A DNA stretch of 64,000 nt from Spiroplasma sp. SV19 (GCF_030060925.1 NZ_CP045455.1:434001-498000), one strand, 5' to 3'; numbered from the stretch's first letter, positions 1 to 10,138 are shown. The notes: generated by a model from the letters alone, not told the origin. Numbers and translations: made by a program.

Positions 1-166
1 ACATATAAACTCCTAACATAAAAATAATTGGAACAATATAAACATATATGTATGTTCGTAAGTTTTTATAAACTGATGCAAATAATAATCTTAAATTTTT
101 CGCTAAAAAAGCATTAAATTCAAAATAATCTTGTTTTAAGTTTTGATACTTAATTTTTGGTGTCAT
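1..166 (-). CDS. ABC-2 type transporter permease, N-terminal part (runs off window)
   Basis: Only the first 55 or so codons are present; the gene continues beyond the window edge. The N-terminus reads MTPKIKYQNLKQDYFEFNAF, followed by a basic stretch and the start of a hydrophobic segment (YIYVYIVPIIFMLGVYM), the usual start of an ABC-2 exporter membrane subunit. The start ATG overlaps the 3' end of the upstream ATPase gene by 17 nt and has an AGGAGACTGC ribosome site, so the two are translationally coupled and probably form one exporter. The substrate cannot be told from this fragment. Confidence 0.6.
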   Translation of the reverse strand, partial: MTPKIKYQNLKQDYFEFNAFLAKNLRLLFASVYKNLRTYIYVYIVPIIFMLGVYM

Positions 167-884
167 TTTTAGCAGTCTCCTTTTGTTTTAAATTTGTATA
201 ATAGTTTTCCATAAATTTGCGGACTGTTCCATAGGATGTTAAAATTTCAGTTAAACCTAAATCGTAAATAATGTGCCCCTGTTCAAGTAATATTACTCGT
301 TCACATAGTTTTTCAACTTCTTCAGGAATATGTGAAACCATCAAGAGTGTTGCTTGATGGAGCTTTAAATAAGTTTGAAAAAAACCAATTAACTCAATTT
401 GCATACTTAAATCTAAACTAGTAATTAATTCATCTAAAATAATAATTTCAGGATCATTAATAACACTTAGCATTGCATTAAAACGTTGGCGTTGTCCTCC
501 CGATAAATTATTTAAATCTTTATTAACAAAGTCTTTAATTCCAAAAACTAATAGTAATTCTTCAAGTTTACTATTATCATATTCTTTTTTATTAACATAA
601 TAGTTAATAATGGCCTGTGGGGTTAGTCCTTTTGGTCAATATCCTTCTTGAAATTGTAATCCAATTTGCTTAATTTTTGGAACATCAGTATGAATTGTAA
701 CAGTTCCCATTGAGGGTTTAGTAATGCCAGAAATTAGTTCGACCAATGTTGTTTTACCTGATCCATTTGCCCCTAAAATGGCAATTCTTTCTCCTTTTTT
801 TATTTCCAAATTTAATTTTTCAATAATAATTTGGTTTTTGACTTTTTTCGTTAATTCTTTAATCTCTATATGTTTTTCGCTCAT
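150..884 (-). CDS. ABC transporter ATP-binding protein
   Basis: A 244-residue nucleotide-binding subunit that should power the exporter whose permease follows it. It shows Walker A (GANGSGKTT, near residue 36), a Q-loop (LQFQEGYWP), the signature LSGGQRQR, Walker B with catalytic Glu (IIILDEL) and the H-loop (MVSHI). One in-frame TGA encodes Trp. The ATG at 884 is chosen over an upstream TTG at 902 because it follows a TATAAT box by only 9 nt; the transcript may be nearly leaderless. A 21-nt T tract lies directly upstream of that box, so expression may vary with tract length. The closest type is the small drug or peptide exporter ATPase. Confidence 0.85.
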
Positions 885-926
885 AATGTTTACATTATAC
901 AAAATAAAAAAAAAAAAAAAAAAAAA
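885..926 (-). promoter_or_regulatory. Promoter with 21-nt T tract before the -10 box
   Basis: On the minus strand a run of 21 T (906-926 as A on the plus strand) is followed by ATTTTG, then TATAAT and, 9 nt later, the ATG of the ABC ATPase. The tract occupies the -35/spacer region, so slippage would change promoter geometry. Confidence 0.55.
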
Positions 927-967
927 GACATTACTTGTTTATTATTAAGAAACTTTTTTGTGACTCA

Positions 968-1003
968 TAAAAAAATAACTACTAATTTGTTAGTAGTTAT
1001 TTA
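968..1003 (-). terminator. Rho-independent terminator after the glycyl-radical gene
   Basis: A perfect 13-bp stem (AAATAACTACTAA with its complement) and a 4-nt loop, followed on the minus strand by a run of T. It lies just past the stop of the gene ending at 1019. Confidence 0.8.
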
Positions 1004-1018
1004 ATCATTAATGTTATA

Positions 1019-1264
1019 TTACATTCCTTCGTGGAAAGTTCTTGAAATAACATCTTCTTGTTGTTCTTTTGTTAATTTAACAAAATTTACGGCATATCCT
1101 GAAACACGAATTGTTAATTGTGGATATTCTTCCGGGCGTTTTTGTGCTTCTCGCAACACATCACGGTCTAAAACATTAACATTTAAATGGTGCCCACCTT
1201 TTTGCATATATCCATCTAACATATTAACTAAATTACTAACTTGTGAATCTGATGCTTTTGCCAC
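1019..1264 (-). CDS. grcA: Stand-alone glycyl-radical domain protein (GrcA-like)
   Basis: An 81-residue protein corresponding to the C-terminal glycyl-radical domain of pyruvate formate-lyase. It contains the radical motif RVSGYAVNF with the conserved Gly, preceded by [13 protein letters not shown] and followed by [18 protein letters not shown]. In bacteria with GrcA (YfiD) such a protein replaces the oxygen-damaged radical domain of PFL. Translation starts at GTG 1264, 7 nt after a clear AGGAAG site, so it is a real small gene and not a 3' remnant of pflB; no PFL body lies upstream. It implies a PFL elsewhere in the genome. It is monocistronic, with its own terminator. Confidence 0.82.
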   Translation of the reverse strand: MAKASDSQVSNLVNMLDGYMQKGGHHLNVNVLDRDVLREAQKRPEEYPQLTIRVSGYAVNFVKLTKEQQEDVISRTFHEGM

Positions 1265-1392
1265 TAGTAATCACTTCCTTTTCTATACTTATTATTTTAT
1301 ACCTTTTTATAAAGAATGCAATTAGGAACTATTAATCATCCTATCACTAAGAAAAATTAATTATAAAATAATATATTATTGATTTGTTCTAT

Positions 1393-2474
1393 TTAAATAA
1401 AATATCGAATAAAACGAGATTTAATGATTTCTTTTTCTAAATGTTTATAATAAACATGGTAAATACTATAAATTATTAAACCAAAATCAACAAATAAAAT
1501 CACTAAAGTTCCAATAATAGTCTCAATCAAAGCTCAACCTTTAATAATAATCGCTAATTCATTTTGATTTAAAAAATTAAGATATATTCAAGTGCTTAAT
1601 TTAACCATTGCAACCATTCCAATTGCTAAGGGAAAAGTGTAACAAGCAAATAATGGCACAAATTTAGTTTGAAAGGTTTTAACCATTGAAATATAAACAG
1701 AAATTGTAAAAAAAATGCTAAAGACACTAAGAAAAAAATAAATAAGTTGTAATGCCTTGCGATTTCCTGAAAATTAAAAGTAGAAAAGTAACCGGCTAAT
1801 AATAAATTTGGTGGTGCTGCCATAATGCCATATGCTGCTATTTTTTTATGTAATAAATGATTTGTAAAACTATATTTATAAATCATTAATGGTAACATTA
1901 CAACATAAAATGCAAAACCTAAGTATCAACAAAATTGTGATAACTGATGGATACTAGATGCAAATTCAGTAGAAATATTAGTACCAACATCTTTTGACAT
2001 TACACAAGCAACAACAATTCCAATTGGTGGAACAAACCAAGATGCAATAAAATTTTCCCATTTGAAATAATAAATATGAAAAACACAAAATAATACAATA
2101 TAAACTAAATGAATAACAACACAAGATACTCAAATAACTAATTGTAACATTCTAATATTATGTTCACCATAGAACCCAGAAATAACAAAGCAAGTCATTA
2201 AAATTGTTGGAATAAAATTACTTAATGTTGGATCTTTAAATTCCTTAATTAGTGTTTTAGGCGAAAAAATATATTTCAATAAAATTAAGATAACAATTAA
2301 CATTGCAAAACTAATTGTAATATATTTTAATCATCAGCAGTTAAATGAAAAACCAATGTTTGTCTCTTGGAACATTCCTCATGCGTTTCCCATTGTTGCT
2401 GTTCCAAGTGCTGCCCCAGAAAGAGCAAGGGGGCGGTTAGCAATTTTTAAATAAAAATTTTTAATAAACTGCAT
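1393..2474 (-). pseudogene. TDT/TehA-SLAC1 family permease, frameshifted
   Basis: A membrane protein of about 360 residues. It starts with MQFIKNFYLKIANRPLALSG and then GAALGTATMGNAWG, typical of the tellurite-resistance/dicarboxylate (TDT) family that carries anions such as malate or tellurite-related substrates. The frame is open from the ATG at 2474 (AGGAGAAAAAAG site) to about 1780. After MAAPPNLLLAGYFSTFN the sensible reading moves to another frame (FSGNRKALQLIYFFLSVF, then VYISMVKTFQTKF) and ends at 1393; the original frame stops at 1626. The break lies near an ACTTTTAATTTTC stretch. Either a true frameshift or a sequencing error is possible; upstream and downstream parts are otherwise intact. 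Confidence 0.72.
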
Positions 2475-2836
2475 TCTTCTTTTTTCTCCTTGTATTTAAT
2501 TTATCTATATTAATCAATTTGTTTTTAAACATTTAAAATAATGTAAATTGTAATATAGAATGTAATGAATATATTAATTAAATAATAACATATTTTGTAT
2601 AATGCAATACTATAACATACAATTTAAAAAAACAAAAAAATGTATCAAAAGATGGAATAAATTATTTGGTTGTTGGACCATATTTTTAAATGTTTATTTT
2701 TACATTATAAACATTTAGAAGATGAAAAATCTTATTTACTTATAAATATTAAACCATTTTTAACAAAAAATATAATATAAAAAGGACTAATTTTATAAAT
2801 TAGCTAATAACTTTGTTAAAGGTTTAAATTAATATG
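2475..2836. other. Non-coding stretch
   Basis: About 360 nt of AT-rich DNA between the permease start and the transposase remnant. I see no gene longer than a few codons, no RNA gene and no clear hairpin with a T run. Confidence 0.6.
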
Positions 2837-4015
2837 TTAATTTTTACTATTTAATGTATTTCGAACTACCCTGGCAAATGCTCTGTTCTTTGATTTCAAA
2901 ATTGTCACAGAGCCTTGTTTCGGAATGTATTGTTCACCAATATTATTTTTTACTCAAATATTTTGAAAAAAATAATTTTTTCTAGCTTTAATTTCATCAT
3001 TATAGTCATTTATAATAATTTCAATTGGATCTCATCCATTTACTTTGGCCATACGCATGCTTAGCATATTTTAAAATGTTGTCTTACTATCCTTTGCCCC
3101 ATATGATTTTAAAGATTTAACATTATGTGAAATTTGTGATTCAGTTTGTGAACCAATATAATATTCATTTTTATAATTACTAATCCCATTTGTATTACTT
3201 TTAACATATTTTAAAAGTTTTTGAATTTGAACAGTTTTATGTTTCAAAAAGACTAATTTATTTTGATATGGTGGCGTTAGTAAATCTTTAATATATTTTT
3301 TTAAATTTTGTACATCCCCATTCCGAATAAAAACTTCCAAATCATAATATATAGCTCGTTTCTTAAGTTCAACTGAATTTAAATTACCTTTTGTTAGTTT
3401 TTTAAACCGACAAAAATTAAAACATTTATGTAAATACTTTTTTAAATGAAATTCATCTAAAACAATGTCACAATGAAATTGAGATGCAAGTGATTTAATT
3501 CATGATGCGCCATCTCCAAGAATTATAATTTTTTTATCTTTTAAATCATAGTTTTCATTTAAAAACTTATATAATTTTTGATCATAATGATTTAAGTTGT
3601 TTTTACCTTTATCATTTAAAATCATAAATAACTTTTTATCTTTTAAAATTTTTCGGTTATTAATTGATTTTTTTCATCAAAACCAGTATGAGCATAATAG
3701 CCAAGTTATTTTATTTAGCTGATAAATTTTATCTTTTTCAGTTTGCAGAACGACTTTTGCTTGCTGAATAATTGGTGTTTGTTCTAAATTATATTTATCT
3801 GAAATTAATTGCTTAGCCTCATTAATTGAAAGATTTTCAATTTTAGCAACAAAATATTCAACTGTTCCCCCAACATTACATACAAAACAACGTCAAACTT
3901 GTTTCTCAACTGATATTGATAAGCTAGGGTGCGAATCACTATGAAAAGGACAAATTGCAACATAATTTCGTCCTCTTTTCGATAATTTTAAATAATTGCG
4001 AAATACATCTAACAT
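2837..4015 (-). pseudogene. DnaG-type CHC2 zinc finger joined to a UPF0236/ISLre2-like transposase remnant
   Basis: A 393-codon frame broken by one TAA at 3071-3073; the first 314 codons are fully open. Residues 1-70 are a primase zinc finger with all four ligands (C22, H25, C43, C46: ICPFHSDSHP and WRCFVCNVGG). It is strikingly like the real dnaG of this window (61587-63464) but lacks the first ~18 residues. From about residue 105 it resembles UPF0236/ISLre2 transposases (IIILGDGASWIKSLA, then IVLDEFHLKKYLHKC). In another frame near 3690 the expected AHTGFDEKN can be read, so a slip in an A7 tract probably occurred. The TAA interrupts KTTF-NMLSMRMAKVNGW. The likeliest reading is a mobile-element remnant fused by chance or recombination to a dnaG fragment. 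Family naming of the transposase half is from memory. Confidence 0.6.
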
Positions 4016-4049
4016 ATTTATTTACCTTTATTAATTTGTTCTTTACCAA

Positions 4050-4090
4050 ATAAAAAACACATGTTACGATAAAAATCGTAGCATGTGTCA
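4050..4090 (-). terminator. Strong hairpin with T run
   Basis: A 14-bp stem (ACACATG..TACGAT paired with ATCGTA..CATGTGT, one G-U), a loop of about 4 nt, and TTTTTT on the minus strand. It would stop transcription coming from the lipoprotein gene upstream before the zinc-finger/transposase remnant. Confidence 0.65.
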
Positions 4091-4412
4091 TTGGTTATCT
4101 ACACAAATATTATACTATGAAACTAAGGAATTAATAAATAATTCAAATGTGTTTAAATTAAACATATATTTTATTTTTTCAAGTGTTCTATCTTTAGTTT
4201 TATTTCTTTATGTTTGAATCGATTCATTATGTTGTTGGCCATCGTTGCACTAGGTTATTTAAATAATAACCTTGTGGTTATGATAGTATAAAAAAAGACT
4301 TTTGCAAGTCTATATTTCGTCAATTTCATAGCAAGTTAAAGAACTTGAAAAATCCTAATTGCATTTACAATCTAAATTACAAATAAAAAGATAAATATCA
4401 TTATTTTCAAAA
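4091..4412. other. Non-coding stretch
   Basis: About 320 nt with no convincing gene. It holds a 19-nt palindrome (GGTTATTTAAATAATAACC, near 4252) of unknown role and a 23-codon minus-strand ORF (about 4160-4230) that I cannot support. Confidence 0.5.
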
Positions 4413-6293
4413 TTAATTTGGATTTTTATCTCTTCATTCTGCATATTTTGGAAATTCATTGATGAAAAAATCATTTAATAACTCTCAACCACGGTTCTTA
4501 AATTCATCAGGAGTAGTTAACCATTTTGCAAAAGCTTCAGCTATATATTCTACTCCAGTCATTGATGCAGCATAAGTTCCTGAAACAACCATACTACCAA
4601 GCGCAATTCCAATTTCTTTTTTTGACAATTTACTATCAAAATTATAATTTTTAATTTTATCGACAAGATATTGTTGTAAGTATGTTCCCATCCAACCTTC
4701 TAGACCATATGTATCATATTTTGATTTTGATTGTGGTGGAAAAACAAATGTTGAAGGATTTTTAGCAGGAAGTATTTTCGCACCTGAATTAACATTAGAA
4801 CTTAATATTGTCCCAGAACCACTATATATTGTATGTGGATCTGAAGCTTCATTGCTTTCATTTACTAATGATTGACGCTCATTTTTTGACTTTGTGACAA
4901 AAAATTCAATAATATGCCCCATTTCATGTATTAATGTATAAAGATCTAAGCTAAATGAAATATTTCCTGAAGTATCATATTCTCTAATATGTTCAAAATC
5001 ACTATTTAAAAATACACTTTTTTTAAGTTGAACATATGAACCTCTATTAGACCCCGGAATGTTCTTATCTATATAGCCAGCACGCCCAGTTACCGTAAAA
5101 CCATTTCCAATATCAATATTTGGTTCATCAATTATAAATAAATTAAAAACCATTCTACATGCATAATCTTTATTTTGAAATAACTTTGCAAATACATTAT
5201 ATAAGTTTAACATTGTTGATTCATATATTTTTTTATATCTTTGATCAAATAAAGTTTCAAGATTTTTTAAATCAACTCCCGATTCACCTGTTGAATTACC
5301 TTTATCATCATAAATTATTGTTGCATTTTTAACTTCTTCAGCTAAAACATCAAAATTAGTTCAACTTTGATTGTTATCAACATAATTATGAAATTTCTGA
5401 ATATTAGCCGGATTTGCTCTTAAATATAATTGATTTGCCGCTTTTAATAATTCATCATTTGGTAAAGGTACATTTTTTGGAGGATTATTCCTTCCATAAT
5501 TACTAAGAACTACATCTCATACTGTTTTTCTAAAATCTTGATTAAAATAATTATCTATTTTAGAAACATTTTTCAATAATGTATCACCTGATGGTTTAAA
5601 ATTTAAATCAAAACGAATATCATCTGGATTATTTAAATCATAATTGTTTTCCTTAGCTGCTTGAACTGGATCAATTTTTTTAACATTTAAAATTGCAACA
5701 CGATAAATTTGATAAGCATCCATATAATTTCCTTGCAATTTAAATTTTAAATTTACATTAATAGTACCAGAATTATTCAAAATTTGATATTGATTATTAT
5801 ATGTTTGTTCATTATCTGCAATTAAAATTTCTACTTCTGGTACCTTAATTGTTGTATTTTTAATTTTATTTTTGATAAGTTCAAAAACATCGTTTAATGA
5901 ATCGTTTAAAGACAAGGTTTTTCCATCTACAACTTTTAATATAGATAACAAGTTATTAAAATCAAAATCAAGTGATTCTTCAAAATTAAGATAATCCTCT
6001 CCACCTTTTGATAAAAAAATAGTTTCATTTGTATTTATATTAGGATTACTAGAATTATTATCTCCACTAGAATTATTATCTCCACTAGAATTATTATCTC
6101 CACCAGAATTATTATCTCCACCAGAATTATTATCTCCACTAGAATTATTATCTCCACCAGAATTATTATTATCTGAACCATTTTGATTTTTGTTAGTATT
6201 TGTTTTTGGTGCTGTACATGCATAAACTTGTATTATTCCTGTTGTAGTAACAACAAAAGCACTTAATAATGTTAATAATTTTTCATTTTTCAT
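4413..6293 (-). CDS. Lipoprotein with HExxH metalloprotease domain resembling anthrax lethal factor
   Basis: A 626-residue surface lipoprotein. The signal peptide MKNEKLLTLLSAFVVTTTG.. ends in a lipobox-like VYAC, with acylation at Cys26. Residues 40-85 are a Gly/Asp/Asn/Ser linker encoded by seven 18-bp tandem repeats. The middle has no recognised domain. The C-terminal third has a gluzincin signature: HEMGH (H456, E457, H460) and, about 120 residues on, GVEYIAEAFAKW, whose first Glu (E582) matches the third zinc ligand of lethal factor (AEFFAEAF). A nearby Tyr (SGTYAAS) matches the lethal-factor Tyr in rough position. It is therefore a candidate ATLF-like/M34 protease acting outside the cell. 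The reading frame crosses several TGA codons and ends at TAA 4413. Its start follows AAAGGA closely, and an 18-nt T tract sits in the promoter. Confidence 0.72.
6048..6172. repeat. 18-bp tandem repeat, about 7 copies, inside the lipoprotein gene
   Basis: The unit ACTAGAATTATTATCTCC (or ACCAGAATTATTATCTCC) repeats seven times. It encodes GGDNNS/SGDNNS on the minus strand. The unit length is a multiple of three, so copy changes alter linker length without breaking the frame. Confidence 0.92.
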
Positions 6294-6376
6294 TTCCTTT
6301 ATAGTTATATTATGTATTACACCCCAAAAAAAAAAAAAAAAAAGTAATTACTTACTATTTTCAATGGAATAAATTA
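6294..6376 (-). promoter_or_regulatory. Promoter region with 18-nt T tract
   Basis: On the minus strand TAATTAC is followed by T18 (6326-6343), GGGG, then TGTAATACATAATATAAC and AAAGGA before the lipoprotein ATG. Several -10-like boxes follow the tract, so which one is used is unclear. The left end of an IS3 element starts 33 nt upstream of the tract. Confidence 0.5.
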
Positions 6377-7675
6377 TGTGCTTCCTTAATAAAAATCCGG
6401 ACACATATCTAACTCAATTATTTATAGTATATTTAAAATGATAAGGAGATAAAAAATGGCAAAGCAAGGACAAAAATTTAAAAATACTCAGCAGAATTAA
6501 AAACAGAAGTAATCCTTCGAATAGTAAATAATAATGAAAAGTATCGTGATATTGCCCAAGAATACAAAATTTCACACGGAACAATTGCAACTTGAGTATC
6601 TGATTACCGTCCAGAAAAAAATATATCAATTAATCAAATAAAAATTGAAAAATTAACAACAGACATCAAAATACAACAGCAAATAAATAAACAGTTAGAA
6701 GAACTTGATACTATAAAAAAGCTTTTAAAAAACTACGAAAATTACAGATGAAAAAGTAAAAATCATAAATAAACTTAAAAATGAAAATCCCAAAATCAAG
6801 ATTCGAATGCTATGTAAATTAATTGATATTCTAAAAAGTACATTCTATGATAACCAAAAACCATCTAAAGTAAAACAAAAAGACGAATTTAGAAAAGAAA
6901 AGATTTTAGAAATGTATAAAAACCATTTTAATTCATTAGGAGTTGATAGAATCATGAAACTACAAAAACAAGAATATTTAAATGATTTATTTTTAAATAA
7001 AAAAACTAATATAGAGTATATGTCACAGAAATGTTGTAATTAAAATTAAGCAAAAATTTGATATTTATCCAGTTTTTATAAATCACGAAGAACTTATTAC
7101 AATAAATGTAAATGTGATAAACCTATCGCTGTGCAAGAAAATGAATTAAATAAATTAAATCAAGATTTCAAAGTTACTGAGCCAAATAAAGTATGAGTTA
7201 CAAATGTAACTGACTTAACTTCAAAAAATGATAAAAAAGAGTATATCGTTGTTCAATTCAAGATTTATACAATTCAAGTTCATTAAAATCAACTATTTAT
7301 TCAAAGAAAAATAATACAAATCTAGTATTAAATACAGTAAAAAAGCATTAAAAAGAGTTGAAAATAAAAAAGATCTAAATATATTACTATATTTAGATCA
7401 AGCATCAGTTTATACGTGCGAGAAATTTAGAGAATTCTGTCATAAAAACAAAATTACTCTAGATTTCTCTCGTAAAGGTAACCCGTATGATAATACTGTA
7501 AAAGAAAGCAAACACAACCGTCTAAAATGTGAAGCCTTCTATCCAAATATTAACAAAAATATTGATGAAATTGTTAATATTTGTAAAAAATGAGATAGAT
7601 ACTCTATGACAAAAAGAGTAAAATTATACAAGTAATTAATTTTGTTTGTTTTGTATGTCCGAAATTTTAATAATA
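6377..7675 (+). mobile_element. Degenerate IS3-family (IS150-like) element, copy 1
   Basis: The left end, TGTGCTTCCTTAATAAAAAT then CCGGACACA, is nearly identical to the left end of copy 2 at 38522. The right end (7652-7673, TGTATGTCCGAAATTTTAAT) is its imperfect inverted repeat. Between them lie remnants of orfA and orfB. Target-site duplication could not be identified with certainty. Confidence 0.75.
6456..7635 (+). pseudogene. IS3 transposase orfA/orfB remnants
   Basis: orfA starts at 6456 after AGGAGAT (MAKQGQKFKN) and frameshifts at once; the continuing frame gives AELKTEVILRIVNNNEKYRD and IAQEYKISHGTIATWVSDYR, a helix-turn-helix. orfB pieces follow: IRMLCKLIDILKSTFYDNQ, a broken middle with many stops, then LYLDQASVYTCEKFREFCHK and DFSRKGNPYDNTVKESKHNR. 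The last contains the second Asp and the Glu of the DDE integrase core. At least four disruptions mean it cannot make a functional transposase. Confidence 0.8.
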
Positions 7676-7682
7676 TGTCAGT

Positions 7683-10001
7683 TTAATTTGTGCCAAAAAC
7701 ATTTTTAAATACTTCATCATAAGTTGAAACAGGAATAATTTTTAATGTTTCTTGCACTTCTTTTGGAATATCTTCAATATCTTTAATGTTCTTATTTGGA
7801 ATTAAAATTGTTTTTAAGCCACTTCGATTAGCAGAAATTGATTTTTCTCGTAATCCCCCGATTGGTAAAACTTGTCCTCGCAAGGTAATTTCTCCAGTCA
7901 TTCCAATATCTTTTGAAACTGGGCGATTACTTAAAGCACTAATAATTGCTGTTGTTAAAGTAATCCCTGCTGATGGGCCATCTTTTGGCACAGCTCCTTC
8001 TGGAACATGAATATGAATATCATGTGTTTCAAAGAATTTTGCACTAATCCCAAATTTATCAGAATTTGCTTTAACATAGTCAAGGGCAATTGATGCTGAT
8101 TCTTTCATTACATCCCCTAGTTTTCCAGTTAAAACTAATGAACCTTTTCCTAAGAAACTATTAACTTCAATTGGTAAAATATCACCACCAAATTGGGTAT
8201 ATGCTAAACCAGTTACAACTCCAACTTGTGATTCTTTTTCTTTTTCAGTATGTTCAAAACGACGTTTTCCTAATAACTCATTAACAATTTTAGCTGTTAC
8301 AGTTAAATTAGTCATTTCTTTATTTAAGAATTTAACAATAAATTTCCGAGCAACCGCATTCAAGTCACGTTCTAATTGACGAACCCCAGCTTCTCTTGTA
8401 TAGTATTTAATCACTTCGTTAATCGCATCATCAGTAATTGTTAATTGACCATCTGCTAAACCATTATTGCTTAATACTTTTGGTACTAAATAATCTCTTG
8501 CAATATGGAATTTTTCTAATTCAGTATATGATGATAACTGAATAATTTCCATACGGTCAATTAATGCTTCAGGAATATTATCATAATAGTTTGCGGTTGC
8601 AATAAACATAACATTACTTAAATCATAGTTTTCTTCTAAATAATGATCAGAAAAGGTTGCATTTTGTTCTGGATCTAACACTTCTAACATTGCACTAGCT
8701 GGATCACCACGGTAATCAGACGCCATTTTATCAATTTCATCTAATAAAAATAATGGATTTGTTGTTTTTGCGCGTTTCATTGATTGAATAATGCGACCTG
8801 GCATTGCCCCAATATATGTTTTCCGATGACCACGAATTTCTGATTCATCTTTAACACCACCTAAGGCCATTTTAACAAAGTTACGACCAGTTGCTTCCGC
8901 AATTGATTTTGCCAAACTAGTTTTCCCCACCCCTGGTGGCCCAACTAAACAAATAATTTGTCCTTTTAAAGAATTAGTCATTGTCTTTACTGCCAAGTAT
9001 TCAATAATACGTTCTTTAACTTTGTCTAACCCAAAATGATATTTATCTAACACTTCTTGGGCAAACTTTAAATCATTTTTTTCTTCAGTTTTTTCTCATC
9101 ATGGCACTTGCATCATTCAATCAATATAGGTACGAATAATGTTTGATTCACTTGATGCTTGTGGCAATGCTTCATAGCGTGTAATTTCTTGTTCAATTCG
9201 TTCCTTAATATTTTTCGGGAATGGTTCTTTTGCTAAGCGTTCTTTATATGTTTTCATTTCATCAGCTGCATCATCAAATTCGCCTAATTCATCCTTAATC
9301 GCTTTTAACTTTTCACGTAAATAATATTCTCGTTGTTGTTCATCAACACGCTCTTTGATTTTTTTGCTAATTTTATTATCAATATCATTCGCTTGTTGTT
9401 TATTAACTAAATGATCAAAAATAATTTGTAACCTTTTTTCAACATCTAATTGTTCTAAAATTTCTTGTTTTTTCGCCACAGGAATAAATGGTAAAAATTG
9501 CGCAATGGTATCAACAACTTCATTTCCATCAACTGAATCACCAATTTGGTCTAATAAATCTTCTGGTAAAATATCTTGTAATTCCATTAATTCTTTAATA
9601 TTAGCCGTAATTTTTTCGGCAATTTTATCTTCTGAATTAACAATTGATTTTAAAATATCAATGTCAGCAGCATACAATTCACCTTCTCGTAAGTCTAAAA
9701 TTTTTACCCGATCAACTGCTTTAAAGTTAACAGTTAAACTTCCATCTTCTCATACTTTACGAATTTTTAATTCTGCTAAAATTCCAATCCGATAAATTTC
9801 AGATAATTTTGGATCATCTTCTAATGGTTTTTTTTGACTAACTAAAACAATATGATTATCAAAATCCTTATTTGCAGTATTCACTGCTAAAATTGATTTA
9901 TCTCGTCCTACTTCTAATACCTGTTCAAAGCCTGGAAAAATATAACTACCACGTGTTACTAAAACTGGTACGTTTTTTAATTGTGTTGTTTTTGAATCCA
10001 T
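7683..10001 (-). CDS. lon: ATP-dependent protease Lon
   Basis: A 772-residue cytoplasmic AAA+ serine protease that degrades misfolded and regulatory proteins. The N-terminal substrate domain (VPVLVTRGSYIFPGFEQ) is followed by a coiled-coil region, Walker A GPPGVGKT (354-361), Walker B LFLLDEID, and the protease domain with the Ser/Lys dyad: DGPSAG (S677) and LREK (K720). The length is normal for the family. The ATG at 10001 follows AGGAGGTG by 8-9 nt; a TTG two codons upstream is less well placed. In-frame TGA codons encode Trp. A CIRCE operator overlaps the promoter, so HrcA heat-shock control is expected. Confidence 0.97.
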
Positions 10002-10096
10002 CTTCAAAACACCTCCTATTTCTTTCCTTCACTTTATATTGACAATATCTTATCACATTTCAAAGGATATCGTAATATAATTTGAACTACAAAAGA

Positions 10097-10124
10097 ATTA
10101 TAACAAAAAAATTAGCACTTGCAA
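10097..10124 (-). promoter_or_regulatory. lon promoter
   Basis: Minus strand: -35 TTGCAA (10119-10124), a 16-nt spacer, -10 TATAAT (10097-10102). The -35 box lies inside the CIRCE element, so repressor binding would block RNA polymerase. Confidence 0.8.
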
Positions 10125-10138
10125 TAGATAAGTGCTAA
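10112..10138. promoter_or_regulatory. CIRCE operator (HrcA binding site)
   Basis: TTAGCACTT, 9 nt (GCAATAGAT), AAGTGCTAA: a perfect inverted repeat with the canonical 9-N-9 spacing. It differs from the consensus TTAGCACTC/GAGTGCTAA only at the inner base of each arm. It lies upstream of lon. Confidence 0.93.

Noticed and set aside
724-948. Plus-strand ORF ending in a poly-Lys stretch
   Set aside because: It is antisense to the ABC ATPase, and its end is just the poly-A tract.
1019-1264. 3' remnant of a pyruvate formate-lyase gene
   Set aside because: It has its own GTG start with a good ribosome site and no PFL coding upstream.
4160-4230. Minus-strand 23-codon ORF (MANNIMNRFKHKE..)
   Set aside because: Too short, no good ribosome site, not recognisable.
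6048-6172. Possible CRISPR array
   Set aside because: Units of 18 bp are directly adjacent with no unique spacers and are in frame with the lipoprotein gene.
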